NCBI GenBank assembly: GCA_039619475.1
Contig: CM077115.1
Location: 221,759,291 to 221,823,290, forward strand
Length of the DNA: 64,000 nt
Direction of reading: 5' to 3'
Origin: Icerya purchasi
Lineage: Eukaryota > Arthropoda > Insecta > Hemiptera > Monophlebidae
In this document: positions 11,224-21,226 of the stretch, piece by piece
Numbering within the stretch: position 1 is the first letter of the stretch
How the letters are laid out: each line of letters starts with the position of its first letter
The notes under the pieces: model-generated
Seen by the model: the letters and a program-made list of their open reading frames with translations, nothing else
Told to the model about the DNA's origin: nothing
The model's database searches: none
Position numbers and translations under genes: made by a program

Positions 11224-13205
11224 TTCAGAAGTAGACGAATTATTCGGTTTTAGGAAAAAATTATTATTCCTCTACTATGGCTAGATCGAAAGGCATCCAT
11301 GATGATATTAAGGGCACCGCTGTCTTGGTCTTTTTAGTACGCCACGGAATAGATGTGAACGATGTACGGGGGAATATAATTTCCAGTTTTCTCTCTCAGA
11401 CATTCAAATGTCGTTAAGAGAATTACTTTTCCCGCATTTTTAATTTCTCCGTTTTCTTGTTTAATTAACTTAATGTTTTTTTCGCGGTTAAATAAAATTG
11501 TTCAAAAATGTTTAAATTACATACAATTACAAAATTACGGAAATTACAAAAGATATTAAAAATCTTGCCGCCATCTTTCTAAGACCACCCCTCCTAGGCA
11601 CAAAGTTCAAACCTAAAAAACCATAAAACAAAAAAAACATAAAAATTTTTCGAAAAAACTAATATTACTCGCTTTTTAAGTTTCTATATACCATCGGAAC
11701 CGTTTCGTTTCAAAATTGTTCTCTCTTTTAATTTTCAAAGAAATCCTATACTGTTTCGATATTATGTGACGACGATATAAAATTGCTTGAAATAATTTAC
11801 AAAATTCCCAAGATATTTTTCTTAATTAACTTTTATTTTATATAATTTTTGTTTTTGTTTTTTTTTTCTCTAATCAGAAACCAACACTTCGGTACTTTCA
11901 CACAGCATAAAGACCGAATAAAATGTCGGAACATTTAAAATTATAACAGTAATGGACACGTCGCTGATTATAAATACGTTATTCCATTATTAATCGATTC
12001 CGTTAAAAATACGTTTTTAAAAATCTGAAGGAATAATAAAATGAAAAATACGTAAACATACAATTACAACGATTATATTCAGATTTCAAATCGCCTCGAA
12101 ACCAAAGTTTTCTACGAACATGCGCGTAATTTTGTTGGCATGGTTAAACAATATTTTGTTGTACGTAAAAAAAAAAAGGAGCCAAAAACATACCGTTTAA
12201 TAAATCAATAAAAAAAAATGTTTTGTATGATACTGTTGCACAGGAACCATGGTGCATCGCATAAACGTGTCGGAGAGATTTGTTATGAAACGCCTGAACT
12301 TTCTTAAGATTAAAATTGGCGGTCGTGCCCTATAGATGGATAGCATATCTCCAGGAAGGCACTACGACTTGTCTGTATATTAGCAATTTGTTTCCAAGTG
12401 GGAGTTTACTTTTTAAGCGAAGTAGCCAATCCAATTATTTCATTGCCTACGGTAATTTTAATATGCTGTTGAAAATTCATTTGCTATTTTACAGTAACAG
12501 TTCTATAATTTTTTTACATTTACATTTATTTTTATATCCGTTTCTTAAAAACTCTGATCTTTATGCTAAGAAGCAATATGTTCGAAATATTATCTAGATG
12601 GTTCTAGTGCTGCTGATGGAATTATTAATTATGTAAACGGTTTAAACTCGTGCAAACTGTAAAATGTCACCACCCTGTTAACTACCTTAATCACGCTACC
12701 AGGTAAATTTCTAAAGATTGTATTTAAACGTTAAACTTATTGTATACTACAAATACCGCAACACTAATTGGCATCGCGATCGTATATATATAAAAAAAAA
12801 AGAAAAAAAGAAAAAGCTCTGGAAATTATAATTTGTCGTGGTATTGACGACACTTTTTCAGTGACTTATATTACATGCGCAACATAAGTCCGATTTATTA
12901 CGCATTTTTCTAGTATTTTTTATTATAGCGCGCACTCGCCGAAATTTAATAATATCGATTTTTCACATTGCGAATGCGATACATAATGTAGTTTAGTTAG
13001 AATTACCGAGCCAACTGCGAACTGATTAGTACTGAAATGGGGGCGATGGGGGAATGGGGGGTGCAAATTATTATGTTCGCCCCGTTCCATATAGAGTTGT
13101 TTTTACGTGACTGGTGAAGCTCAACTTTATTTTTTGAAAATAATATATTTCTTAAGTAGTAAAACAAACAGCAAAAAACCTCTCACACATTATCTCAAAA
13201 AATAA
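11224..13205. other. No gene recognised
   Basis: The sequence is A+T-rich with several short poly-A/poly-T runs. I found no domain-bearing frame and no match to the dispersed repeats of this window. Confidence 0.5.
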
Positions 13206-13836
13206 AGCGCATCATTAACGTGCTTTTCCGGGCTGGCTCACAGGTAACATTCTTGTGGGTCCCGGGTCATACCGGTGTGCCGGGGGAATGAGCGTGTGAA
13301 CTTGGCTGCTAAGGCAGCAACATATAGTCCAATGCCCGAAGGTGCCCCTCTGCCTCAGCTGGGGCCACCCTTTTTTCAGCAACATAAAGCAGAGGCATGG
13401 GAAATTATGTGGTCGGCTCACACATCATGGCTGCGATCCATTAAGGTGAGCACTGAGCCTTGGTGGCCACCGATATCCATGTCCCGCAGAGAGTTTGCAG
13501 CTTTAATTAGACTCCGCGTAGGGCACACAGCAATATCCCACAACTATTTGCTGGAAGGAACATCTCCTCCCTCTGTCTGTTCCATATGCAATTCCCCAAT
13601 TTCACCAACCGCTGAACACGTTCTGGAACATTGCCTGCCTGCAGGCACCACCAACTTACCGACGGTTGCGTTGTCAAACGAACCAAAACAGGTCCAGGAC
13701 ATACTAAACCATATTAGAGCAGCTAACATATTAAAACACTTCTGATCCTGCACTGATCCATGTGCTGTAATAATCCCGGTAATTACACACAGCACATGGA
13801 CCATATAAATTTAAAATTAAAAAAAAAAAAAAAAAA
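13206..13836 (+). pseudogene. RNase H LINE, C-terminal fragment (family H)
   Basis: This is the end of a LINE ORF2. The last RNase H motif reads FLWVPGHTGVPG, carrying the conserved His, and continues after a one-base insertion in a G run at about 13282 as NERVNLAAKAATYSPM. A 130-residue C-terminal region follows without stops. It contains MSRREFAALIRLRVGHTAIS and a zinc-knuckle-like segment, CSICNSPISPTAEHVLEHC, and stops at TGA 13743-13745. A poly-A run at 13819-13836 marks the 3' end. RT and most of RNase H are missing, so it is a 5'-truncated insertion. The C-terminal sequence differs clearly from family P, while a short fragment at 57486-57560 resembles it. Confidence 0.85.
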
Positions 13837-13910
13837 TGGTTAAAAAAGCAGTTTTCAGGCAAAGCCGTCCTCCAGCTGGACAAGAGAAAAACTCAAAAAA
13901 CATGAATTTT

Positions 13911-14062
13911 CGAACTGTAAGGAAATTTTAAAAATACGAAAACATAGAACGGCACATGTGTACCGCGAACGAAATTATAAAAATTTAGAAACACGAGCAA
14001 TTCATGACTTACGCACCACCGTTCTATGTTCGTGTTTTTAAAATTTTTAAATTTTGTTCGCG
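13911..14062. repeat. Small fold-back repeat, three related units
   Basis: Unit 1 (13911-13952) and unit 2 (13964-14003) are loosely similar direct copies. Unit 3 (14017-14062) is inverted. The reverse complement of unit 3 matches unit 2 in its first half (CGCGAACAAAATTTAAAAAT) and unit 1 in its second (ACACGAACATAGAACGG). The RNA or single strand could therefore fold in two alternative ways. No coding content. Confidence 0.6.
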
Positions 14063-14263
14063 ACGTATGTTTTTCTAGGTTATGTGTTATTTTTTTTCCA
14101 GCGGAAGGGGTGGACTTTGCATGGAAAAATGTTTCTTCCGCAATAAGTATACTTTTAGTTATCATTTGCTGTTTGTTTTACTACCTAGGAAAGGTGTTAT
14201 TTTAATAGAGTTATTTCCAGCAAGCAAACAGGTATAAATAAGAATACTACTCTCGATCATTCA

Positions 14264-14940
14264 GCGTTACGTCGAGGTGCTTCATTTTCTTCAGTGTAAT
14301 TATGACAAATTTGCAAGGAAATCAATTTCATCTTCATTATTTCCATTTCTTTCATATTCTGCCGGAAAAATAAACGGAAAATTATCGCAGCAGCAATTTA
14401 CGTATATTCCGATTCTCCGAAACATTTCGTGTATTTAAAAACTTCCGGAAACTCGCAGTGTGTGCAACGCTGCTGGACACGGAGAGAAGTTCACTTCTCC
14501 GGAAAACGTATTGCTATGCCAACGTGCATGAATTTCAACCCAGAACGATAACCAGCTCCTTTCGGCTATTAAACTCTAGATGGTATGAAAGGCAACGGAA
14601 AACCGTCGCCTTATACATTTCCTAGTTACCATGATAAGTAGCAGTTTTCAGTAGCGGCCATGTCAGTAACAGCGAAGTTCTCCTGGTACTGTACTTGGAA
14701 AGCTGTAGGGTTACTTCAGTCATCATCAAACGAAATCCCCCTTTGAAAATAGTAACAGCGAATATGATGTACGTTCCATGCTTTAAATACTAAAAATGAT
14801 TAAAACAGAAATGGAAAGAAACGAAACGAACATTATCGGATTTGATGGACCGATGGAGAAGAATGTAATACATGGTGGAAAAATAATAGTGACGCCGTGA
14901 ATTCAATGGAGAAAAAGTCAACTTGACAGGACTATATTGA
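14264..14940. repeat. Unclassified ~700-bp dispersed repeat, copy 1
   Basis: This 677-bp block is nearly the same as 20512-21226, in the same orientation and about 6.2 kb away. Similarity starts at GCGTTACGTCGAGGTGC and ends near ATATTGA. Differences are scattered substitutions plus a 38-bp absence here, just after ATTGCTATGCC. I see no terminal inverted repeat, poly-A tail, target duplication or conserved reading frame. It could be a non-autonomous mobile element or a segmental duplication. Confidence 0.85.
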
Positions 14941-15504
14941 AAAATTATATACTGGAAATCTTCAATGGCAAATACTCGATCAGTTTACTAAGAAAGAAAT
15001 TTCATATTGCTTTTAAAATGCTAAGTGAATATTAGAAGAAGCATTTGAATAATTTTACAAACTCATAGCTCATTTATAAATACCGATTTACTTTTTCGTT
15101 CGATACCTCACCGTATTCACTGAAGATAAAAACAGACGACACCGAAAAAATACGACTTTTGCATTTACTCCAATTTTAGGGGCGGGGGGGGGTCTTGTCT
15201 CTAAGAAACATCAAAGTGGAGTATGGCCGCGATCGAGAAAAAATGTACTTTTCGTATAAGTCAAATCTTAGAGCGACCGACTAACAGTTAAATGCCGCCG
15301 TCTTCTACTTCACGCTGTTGATTTTAGATGTAACAATGACTACCGTTGATTTGCGATGTAGACGAGTGATTCGATTGGTGTAAATGGGTTGGCGTGTTTG
15401 AGGAAGTTCGAAAGATTTGAAATATTCGAAGTATTTATAATATATTTTCAGCTGTTTTTTTTAGCCATCGCGGTAGACCGAAATCGGAAGTTTTATACGC
15501 CAAC
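14941..15504. other. No gene recognised
   Basis: A+T-rich sequence with a short G run at 15181-15192. No reading frame or repeat was recognised. Confidence 0.5.
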
Positions 15505-16900
15505 TATCGTCGTCGTCGTCGCAACTCTTGGAACAAGAGATAGCGTGCAACTCATATGATCCTATTTCTGGCATCGGTCACTGTTTTCTGAAATGTTTTG
15601 CTAGTCAGATTCGATGTTACCATTTCCAGTCTTCTTCTCCATTTATAACGGGTTTTCCTTGTATTTTTTCCTGTGCTGCCAACATGCAGATTCTGTCTTT
15701 TCGTATCTCATGAGCCCCATGTATTTCGCTTTCCTTTTCTGGATGATACTGTCGACTATTACAGGTTTTCCTTCTTCTATACTCTAGTTAGAGAACAATT
15801 TTATTACTGACGAAGTCTGTCCAGGGAATTTTTAACAGTCTGCGATAACACCACATTTCAAAAGAATTTATTCTTGTTTTACTATATGCACTCATAATCC
15901 ATGTTTCGCAAGCATACTGTAGTATTGACCATACGTAACAGCGCATTATTCATTTTTTGAGCTTTAAACTTAATCTGGAATCCTTTAGTGCGTGACTCAG
16001 GTTTTTGAATGCCTGTTTCGCCATTCCAATTCTTGATTTGATTTCTTTGTCATCTCTGCCATCATTAGTGATGAGGCTACCTAGATATCCTAAATTCAGT
16101 TAAGTTTTCTGTCTTCTCTCCGTCTATATAAATATAAGTATATGCCTATTTTTAGTTCTGGTAAATTTAATGATTTTTGTTTTTTTTTTTTTTGTATTAA
16201 TCTTCATTCCATATCTTAAACCGATTTTATTTATTTTGTTTACCATTTTTTGTAGTTGTTTTTCTGTTTCTGCCAGTAAAACTTTATCATCCGCATAACT
16301 AATTTCGTTTATACGTTGTCCATTTATTTTCATTCCCATTTTCCCTTTATTTGCAGCTTGCTTAATCTCTTCTGCATATATATATATATATATTAAATAA
16401 TCTGGGTGAGAGTGAAAATCCTTGTCGTACACCTCTTTTAATATTGCTTTTCTTATCCGAGAATTCCGCATTTATCTTGATTTTTGTACTTTGTTCCCAA
16501 TACTGATGTTTAATAAGCTGGAGGTCTGAATTATCGATATTATATTTTTGCAGTATTGTTATAAGCTGTTCATGATTAACTCGGTCAAACGCCTTTTCAT
16601 AGTCTACAAAGCATGCATAAACCTCCCTGTTTGCGTTCAAGGTTCTTTGTATTATTATCTTAAGTATGGCTATTGCATCTCTGGTTCCTCTTCTTGGGAC
16701 AAAACCAAACTGCGTATCGCCTAAATTGTCATCTAGTTTCCGCTCTATTCTGCTATTTATAAGTAGCTTTTTATTATTGTTTTGTTTTTGCTTTTTTTTA
16801 TTTAAATCATTTGCGCTTACCATAGGCCAATCTCCCTAGTGCAAGTAATGATAAATTCTAGCGCATTTTTAATAATAGGATTTTCAAACCGAGTTCCACA
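15505..16900 (-). pseudogene. RTE-like LINE, RT remnant
   Basis: A degenerate ORF2 reads on the minus strand. RT blocks visible are LLINSRIERKLDDNLGDTQF, GFVPRRGTRDAIAILKIIIQ, YACFVDYEKAFDRVNHEQLI and KRGVRQGFSLSPRLFNIYI. After a frameshift near 16375 come INEISYADDKVLLAETEKQL, which retains the YADD catalytic box, and MKINTKKKKTKI. A further segment (16085-15800) reads LGYLGSLITNDGRDDKEIKS and ILQYACETWIMSA, typical of the post-RT region of these elements. The 3' side runs out at an ACG/CGT trinucleotide array at 15505-15521. The style (GTREAI-like, VDYEKAFD, RQGCSLSP-like) resembles the RTE group and related arthropod endonuclease-RT elements. The clade is inferred. No endonuclease domain remains upstream. 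Confidence 0.82.
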
Positions 16901-16936
16901 ATTCGAAAGAAACACTACCGCCTGACCTAACTGTGC

Positions 16937-16976
16937 TATGATATTATTATTATTATTGTTATTATTATTATTACTA
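16937..16976. repeat. (ATT)n microsatellite
   Basis: Mostly ATT units with one GTT interruption. It produces a run of Asn codons on the minus strand, which is an artefact and not a gene. Confidence 0.9.
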
Positions 16977-17269
16977 CTATTATAAGTGTTAGATTTATAC
17001 AAATCGATATCATATTGCGATAAATACCTAAATTTTTATTTCTTTATCATTAACAATTTTAATATTTTAGCCGTATTAACTTAATTTAGCGTTATTTACT
17101 ATAATATTGAAAAATAATTATTATAACCAGAAGTGTTTGATTATAATTAACAGCCACATACTTGTTATTTTCTTATTTTTGTTTTTATTTATGTTAAACT
17201 CAACCTTAACTTATTTCATATATCAATATTATATTAGGTTACTTTATTTTATTTTATCCTTATAGAGAA

Positions 17270-17496
17270 TTTATTATAATTATTTTTTGAGAAAATGGTG
17301 CTCCCCTGGATAGAGTTTATGAGATAAAATATCTAAGTGTTCAGCTAGACTGTAAACTGTTCTGGGATAAACATCTAATTTATCTTGCACCGAAAATTAG
17401 AAAATTAAACTATATACATATTTTATTATCTAAGCAAATTTTTTAATACCATACACCTCCGTAAACTATATACTGCATTATACCAAATATTAAGTT
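17270..17496 (+). pseudogene. CR1-like LINE RT tail, 5' part (split)
   Basis: One frame reads VYEIKYLSVQLDCKLFWDKH, LIYLAPKIRKLNYIHILLSK and, after a stop and frame change, LRKLYTAL with ILS. This is the segment just after the YXDD box in CR1/L2-like reverse transcriptases. The protein path continues at 18305 after an 808-bp insertion of a family P LINE. The 10-bp sequence ATATTAAGTT at 17487-17496 is repeated at 18305-18314 as the target duplication. Upstream RT motifs were not found. Confidence 0.75.
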
Positions 17497-18304
17497 TTTT
17501 TTTTTTTTTTAATGGGCTCGGTGTTAACACTGACCCAACTACATGGACTTAGATCACCAACTCACATTCTGAGGCGATCGGAGATAGAGAGTATAAAGAA
17601 AAGAAGGAGGGGAATAACGGCTAGAGATGGTAAGGAAAGGATAAATGAAGATCCAACGCTAAGAGTTCGGCGTATAGATGAGAGCACTCAGTCAACAGAG
17701 CAGGGCATTCAAAAAGTATATGGTTGGGGTCGCATATAAAGAGAGGGTCAGTAGAGTGGAGAGGGCAAAAGGGAGAAGGTGAAAGAGAAAAAGAAAAACC
17801 AGAAAAGGGATGGAGGGAACGACCAAGTCTCAGTCTGATTAAGAAAACAATAGCCGAGCGCCGAGAAAAGGGAAGAAATTGGTACCAAGGCAGTGAATTG
17901 GGAGCAGGCTGTAGGAGGAGGTAGAAGGAGGAGCAATTGGCAAAAAAAGAAGGGTAGATGTCAACCCATAGTCTGGTATGGAGACTTGCGGAGAGGAAAA
18001 GGATGTCTGAGGCAGGAAAATGCGGTAGGAATGGACCATTGAGAGACGCCGAGCGAGCTAGGAAGTCAGCTGCTTCGTTGCCCTCAATTCCAGAGTGGCC
18101 AGGAACCCATAAAAAGTCAATAAGGATAGAACGCGCTAAGCGCAAGTTGCAGATAGAAGTACGAACAGAAAGAATGATATCATTAGTCGAGTGGGAAGGA
18201 GGAGAAGAGATGGCTTGCAGCACAGATTTGGAATCCGTAATAATGAGAAATGATCCCTCTTGAAGAGGAAATAAAGGAGACAGCACGGAGAATGGAGACA
18301 ACCG
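17497..18304 (-). pseudogene. Family P LINE inserted in CR1-like LINE
   Basis: A 5'-truncated copy whose minus-strand frame runs 226 residues without a stop from about 18301. It shows the RNase H motifs FLIITDSKSVLQAI and IDFLWVPGHSGIEGNEAADF, then LARSASLNGPF, SRRSAIVFLIRLRLGRSLHP, and the C-terminal CDPNHILFECPALLTECSHL. The 3' UTR ends CACCGAGCCCATT and a poly-A run, seen as poly-T from 17497. Flanking ATATTAAGTT copies at 17487-17496 and 18305-18314 define a 10-bp target duplication, so the insertion is exactly 808 bp. This is the best preserved family P C-terminus in the window and hence probably a young copy. Confidence 0.9.
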
Positions 18305-18600
18305 ATATTAAGTTATGGAATCATGCATTGGGGCGGCAAAGCTGCTGATTATCATTTAAAACATCTGATACAACTGCAGAAAAATGTTTTAAGGTTACCT
18401 GATAGAAACCTAGACACAGTTGTAGATTATAATATTTTACATTTTTCAAAACTTTATGAAATGCAACTACTTATGTTTGTTCTTAAGAATAGAATAAAAT
18501 TTAACATCTCTATTACTCAGGGTACTATTATTAGATCAGCGGGTGAACAAATTAACAGCATTACCAAATATTAACAAATATCATATCTGGAATCATATAA
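18305..18600 (+). pseudogene. CR1-like LINE RT tail, 3' part (split)
   Basis: The frame resumes as ILSYGIMHWGGKAADYHLKH, LIQLQKNVLRLPDRNL and LHFSKLYEMQLLMFVLKNR, ending after about 85 residues. The motif SYGIMHWGG is typical of CR1/L2-like LINE C-termini. It is directly contiguous in sense with 17270-17496 once the family P insertion is discounted. The 3' UTR probably continues through the duplicated segment at 18736-19030 and may end at the (TTGA)n tract near 19143-19164. Confidence 0.75.
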
Positions 18601-18735
18601 TTATTAGTCTACATATTGCTATTGAAACTTGCTACCATTAGTACGGGAACGGGGAATATGTGAGTAAAATTTTAAATTATAGTTTAATTTTTCACTATAT
18701 AATTTAGAGATATAAATTTTATTACCTAAGAATAT

Positions 18736-19030
18736 TTGTAAACATGGGCTATGAGTATGTGTCAAGGAGATTTTCATTGTCACACGTGTTGTTTTCCTTC
18801 GTAATTGTTGAATTTAACACACAACAGTAGACCGTGTACAATTAATTTAATATAATACACATATTTAATTTTACTTCATTTAATTCCACGTGCACACGAT
18901 GGTTCATTTTTGAGGAACGAAAATTTAAATTGTAAACATGGGCTATAATGTTCTATTAGTTTACATTAATTAGCATATAATAGTAACCCGTGTATACTCA
19001 TTAATATACGTATTTTCGCGACTCGCACTA
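18736..19030 (+). repeat. Degenerate duplication in a LINE 3' region
   Basis: TTGTAAACATGGGCTAT occurs at 18736-18752 and again at 18930-18946. Each copy is followed by a related AGTA..CCGTGTA segment (about 18825 and 18978) and then by TAAT/ATATAC-rich sequence. The two units are of unequal length. They probably represent a duplicated 3' UTR segment of the CR1-like LINE. Confidence 0.5.
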
Positions 19031-19067
19031 ATTGAGCGCATCTGCGATTTTATATAATTAAGAATTT

Positions 19068-19069
<2 letters not shown>

Positions 19070-19117
<48 letters not shown>

Positions 19118-19164
19118 CATTGTACATACTCAAAAATATATATTAATTGATTGATTGATTGATT
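19070..19164. repeat. (TA)n and (TTGA)n microsatellites
   Basis: A perfect TA run covers about 19070-19115. About five TTGA units at 19143-19164 follow. Short tandem tails of the TTGA kind are common at 3' ends of CR1/L2-type LINEs, which would fit the element upstream. Confidence 0.85.
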
Positions 19165-20138
19165 ATTATTATTACAAAATAATTATTTAATCTTAGGGGT
19201 GGACCATTCCGATCATCGGGTTTTCATTGGATCTTTCAATTTTGATTTCGTTTAACTTCCGAGTTAACAGCAAAATATCTCAATTACGTTTTAAGCACGA
19301 GCTCATTTTAATACGTAATAGGTTATAACTAGGCGGCATAATTAATAGGGATTATCTTCTTATATGATGATACACTCTGTAATTGGTACGTATGCAAATT
19401 TTACATTATTTAGTAGTAAGGCGCGGCTCTGAAATGTTCCATTCGAATATGATATAGGCGTCGGCAGTGGAAGCGGATTATGTAAGTCTGTGTGAGCGAA
19501 CGACTCGCGTACATCCCCGGCCAACGGCTAAAGCTCTCCTATCGAAAAGTTGCGTCTGTTTTGTTAATCAAATTGTTAATAATGGGGCGATATTCCGGAA
19601 AAAGGCCTTCCAGCTACACAATCACCATCAGAGTCATCTACTGTAATCCGACAAATGCCGATAAGGCTTTTTTTTTGCTTTTAAAGGAAAAGTCTATTGT
19701 GTTCGCAAGAATCTGCTTTAAAATAGGCACACGATACTTGACCCAAGTGGATACAAAATTCTATAGATTCCGTAACAATCCCCTCAACTAACTTGGTGTT
19801 AGTTATTATCAGTAATTTGTTCGACGAATTTCCGGATAATTATTAATTATTAATCGTGATCGTATTTCACGGTAGGAAGATTTATTAATAAACACGTCGT
19901 ATATAACATCATGTCACAGAAAGACAGACATGATCATTTTCGGTAATTCTTATTGAATAGTACGTTCCCGTTGACCAAATCAATTTTCACAAAGTGAAAT
20001 AAATGCTCCTTATGAGCGCGTAACGAAAAGTGATACTAGAAAAGAATATTCGATATTTAATAGAAAAAATTATACGCTCGAATATGAGACGCGTTTTTTT
20101 ACATGTACCAGTTATATTACGAGTTATTATTGGCACTT
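19165..20138. other. No gene recognised
   Basis: A 99-codon frame at 19492-19791 has no recognisable domain. The rest is A+T-rich with no repeat match. Confidence 0.5.
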
Positions 20139-20345
20139 TTTTTTTTTTTTTTTTTTTTTACACTATACCAGCACCGAGTGCCATAACCAGCGATGATGAT
20201 TAGAAAGGAAGTAGAGGAGGAAAACAGGGAAGGGAAGGAAAGGAAGGAGAGAAGAGAGGAATAGAGGGAGATAAAAAGTTAATGCGTCTAAAAACTCCAA
20301 TAAGTTTAAGTAGCAGCAAAGTGAGATTATTAAGGTTCGAAGTTT
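20139..20345 (-). mobile_element. Family P LINE, 3' end only
   Basis: On the minus strand, eroded coding sequence of the family P C-terminus (a Leu/Phe/Pro-rich, pyrimidine-rich strand) leads into GGCACTCGGTGCTGGTATAG and a poly-A run, seen as poly-T at 20139-20159. The layout and strand composition match the other family P tails. Only about 200 bp remain. Confidence 0.6.
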
Positions 20346-20511
20346 ACATACGAAATTATATGAGATTATATTCGAAAGTGTGGAACAAAATAGTTTTTGA
20401 ACATCTCATTTATCTGATTTTAATATAAATGAAAATTTCCAATAAGTGCAGAGAAATTTAGAAATGACAACGAACAATTATTAAAAATAAAGAAATATTC
20501 ATTACAGATAT

Positions 20512-21226
20512 GCGTCACGTCGAGGTGCTTCATTTTCTTCAGTGTAATTATGACAAATTTGCAAGGAAATCAATTTCATCTTCATTATTTCCATTTCTTT
20601 CATATTCTGTCGGAAAAATAAACGGAAAATTATCGCAGCAGCAATTTACGTATATTCCGATTCTCCGAAACATTTCGTGTATTTAAAAACTTCCGGAAAC
20701 TCGTAGTGTGTGCAATCGCTGCTGGACACGGAGAAAAGTTCACTTCCGGAAAACGTATTGCTATGCCGCATTTTTAATAGCGCACTATCAGTAACTATTC
20801 ATGACAACGCGCATGAATGTCAACCCAGAACAATAACCAGCTCCTTTCGTCTATTAAACTCTAGATCGTATGAAAGGCAACGGAAAACCGTCGCCTTATA
20901 CATTTCCTAGTTACCATGATAAGTAGCAGTTTTAAGTAGCGCCCATGTCAGTAACAGCGAAGTTCTCCTGGTACTGTACTTGGAAAGCTGTAATATTACT
21001 TCAGTCATCATCAAACGAAACCCCCCTTTGAAAATAGTAACAGCGAATATGATGTACGTTCCATGCTTTAAATACTAAAAATGATTGAAACAGAAATGGA
21101 AAGAAACGAAACGAACATTATCGGATTTTATGGACCGATGGAGAAGAATGTAATACATGGTGGAAAAATAATAGCGACGCCGTGAATTCAATGGAGAAAA
21201 AGTCAACTTGACCAGTACCATATTGA
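20512..21226. repeat. Unclassified ~700-bp dispersed repeat, copy 2
   Basis: The longer copy (715 bp) of the block at 14264-14940, same orientation. It contains a 38-bp segment (GCATTTTTAATAGCGCACTA onward) missing from copy 1. Sequence outside both ends is unrelated between the copies, so the boundaries are sharp at GCGTCACGTCGAGG and CATATTGA. A 66-codon frame inside is not conserved in copy 1. Confidence 0.85.

Noticed and set aside
16817..17002. 61-codon frame with an Asn run
   Set aside because: It is created by the (ATT)n microsatellite plus eroded RTE-like sequence.
20710..20910. 66-codon frame inside the ~700-bp repeat
   Set aside because: Copy 1 at 14264-14940 lacks a 38-bp segment within it and does not preserve the frame, so it is unlikely to be coding.
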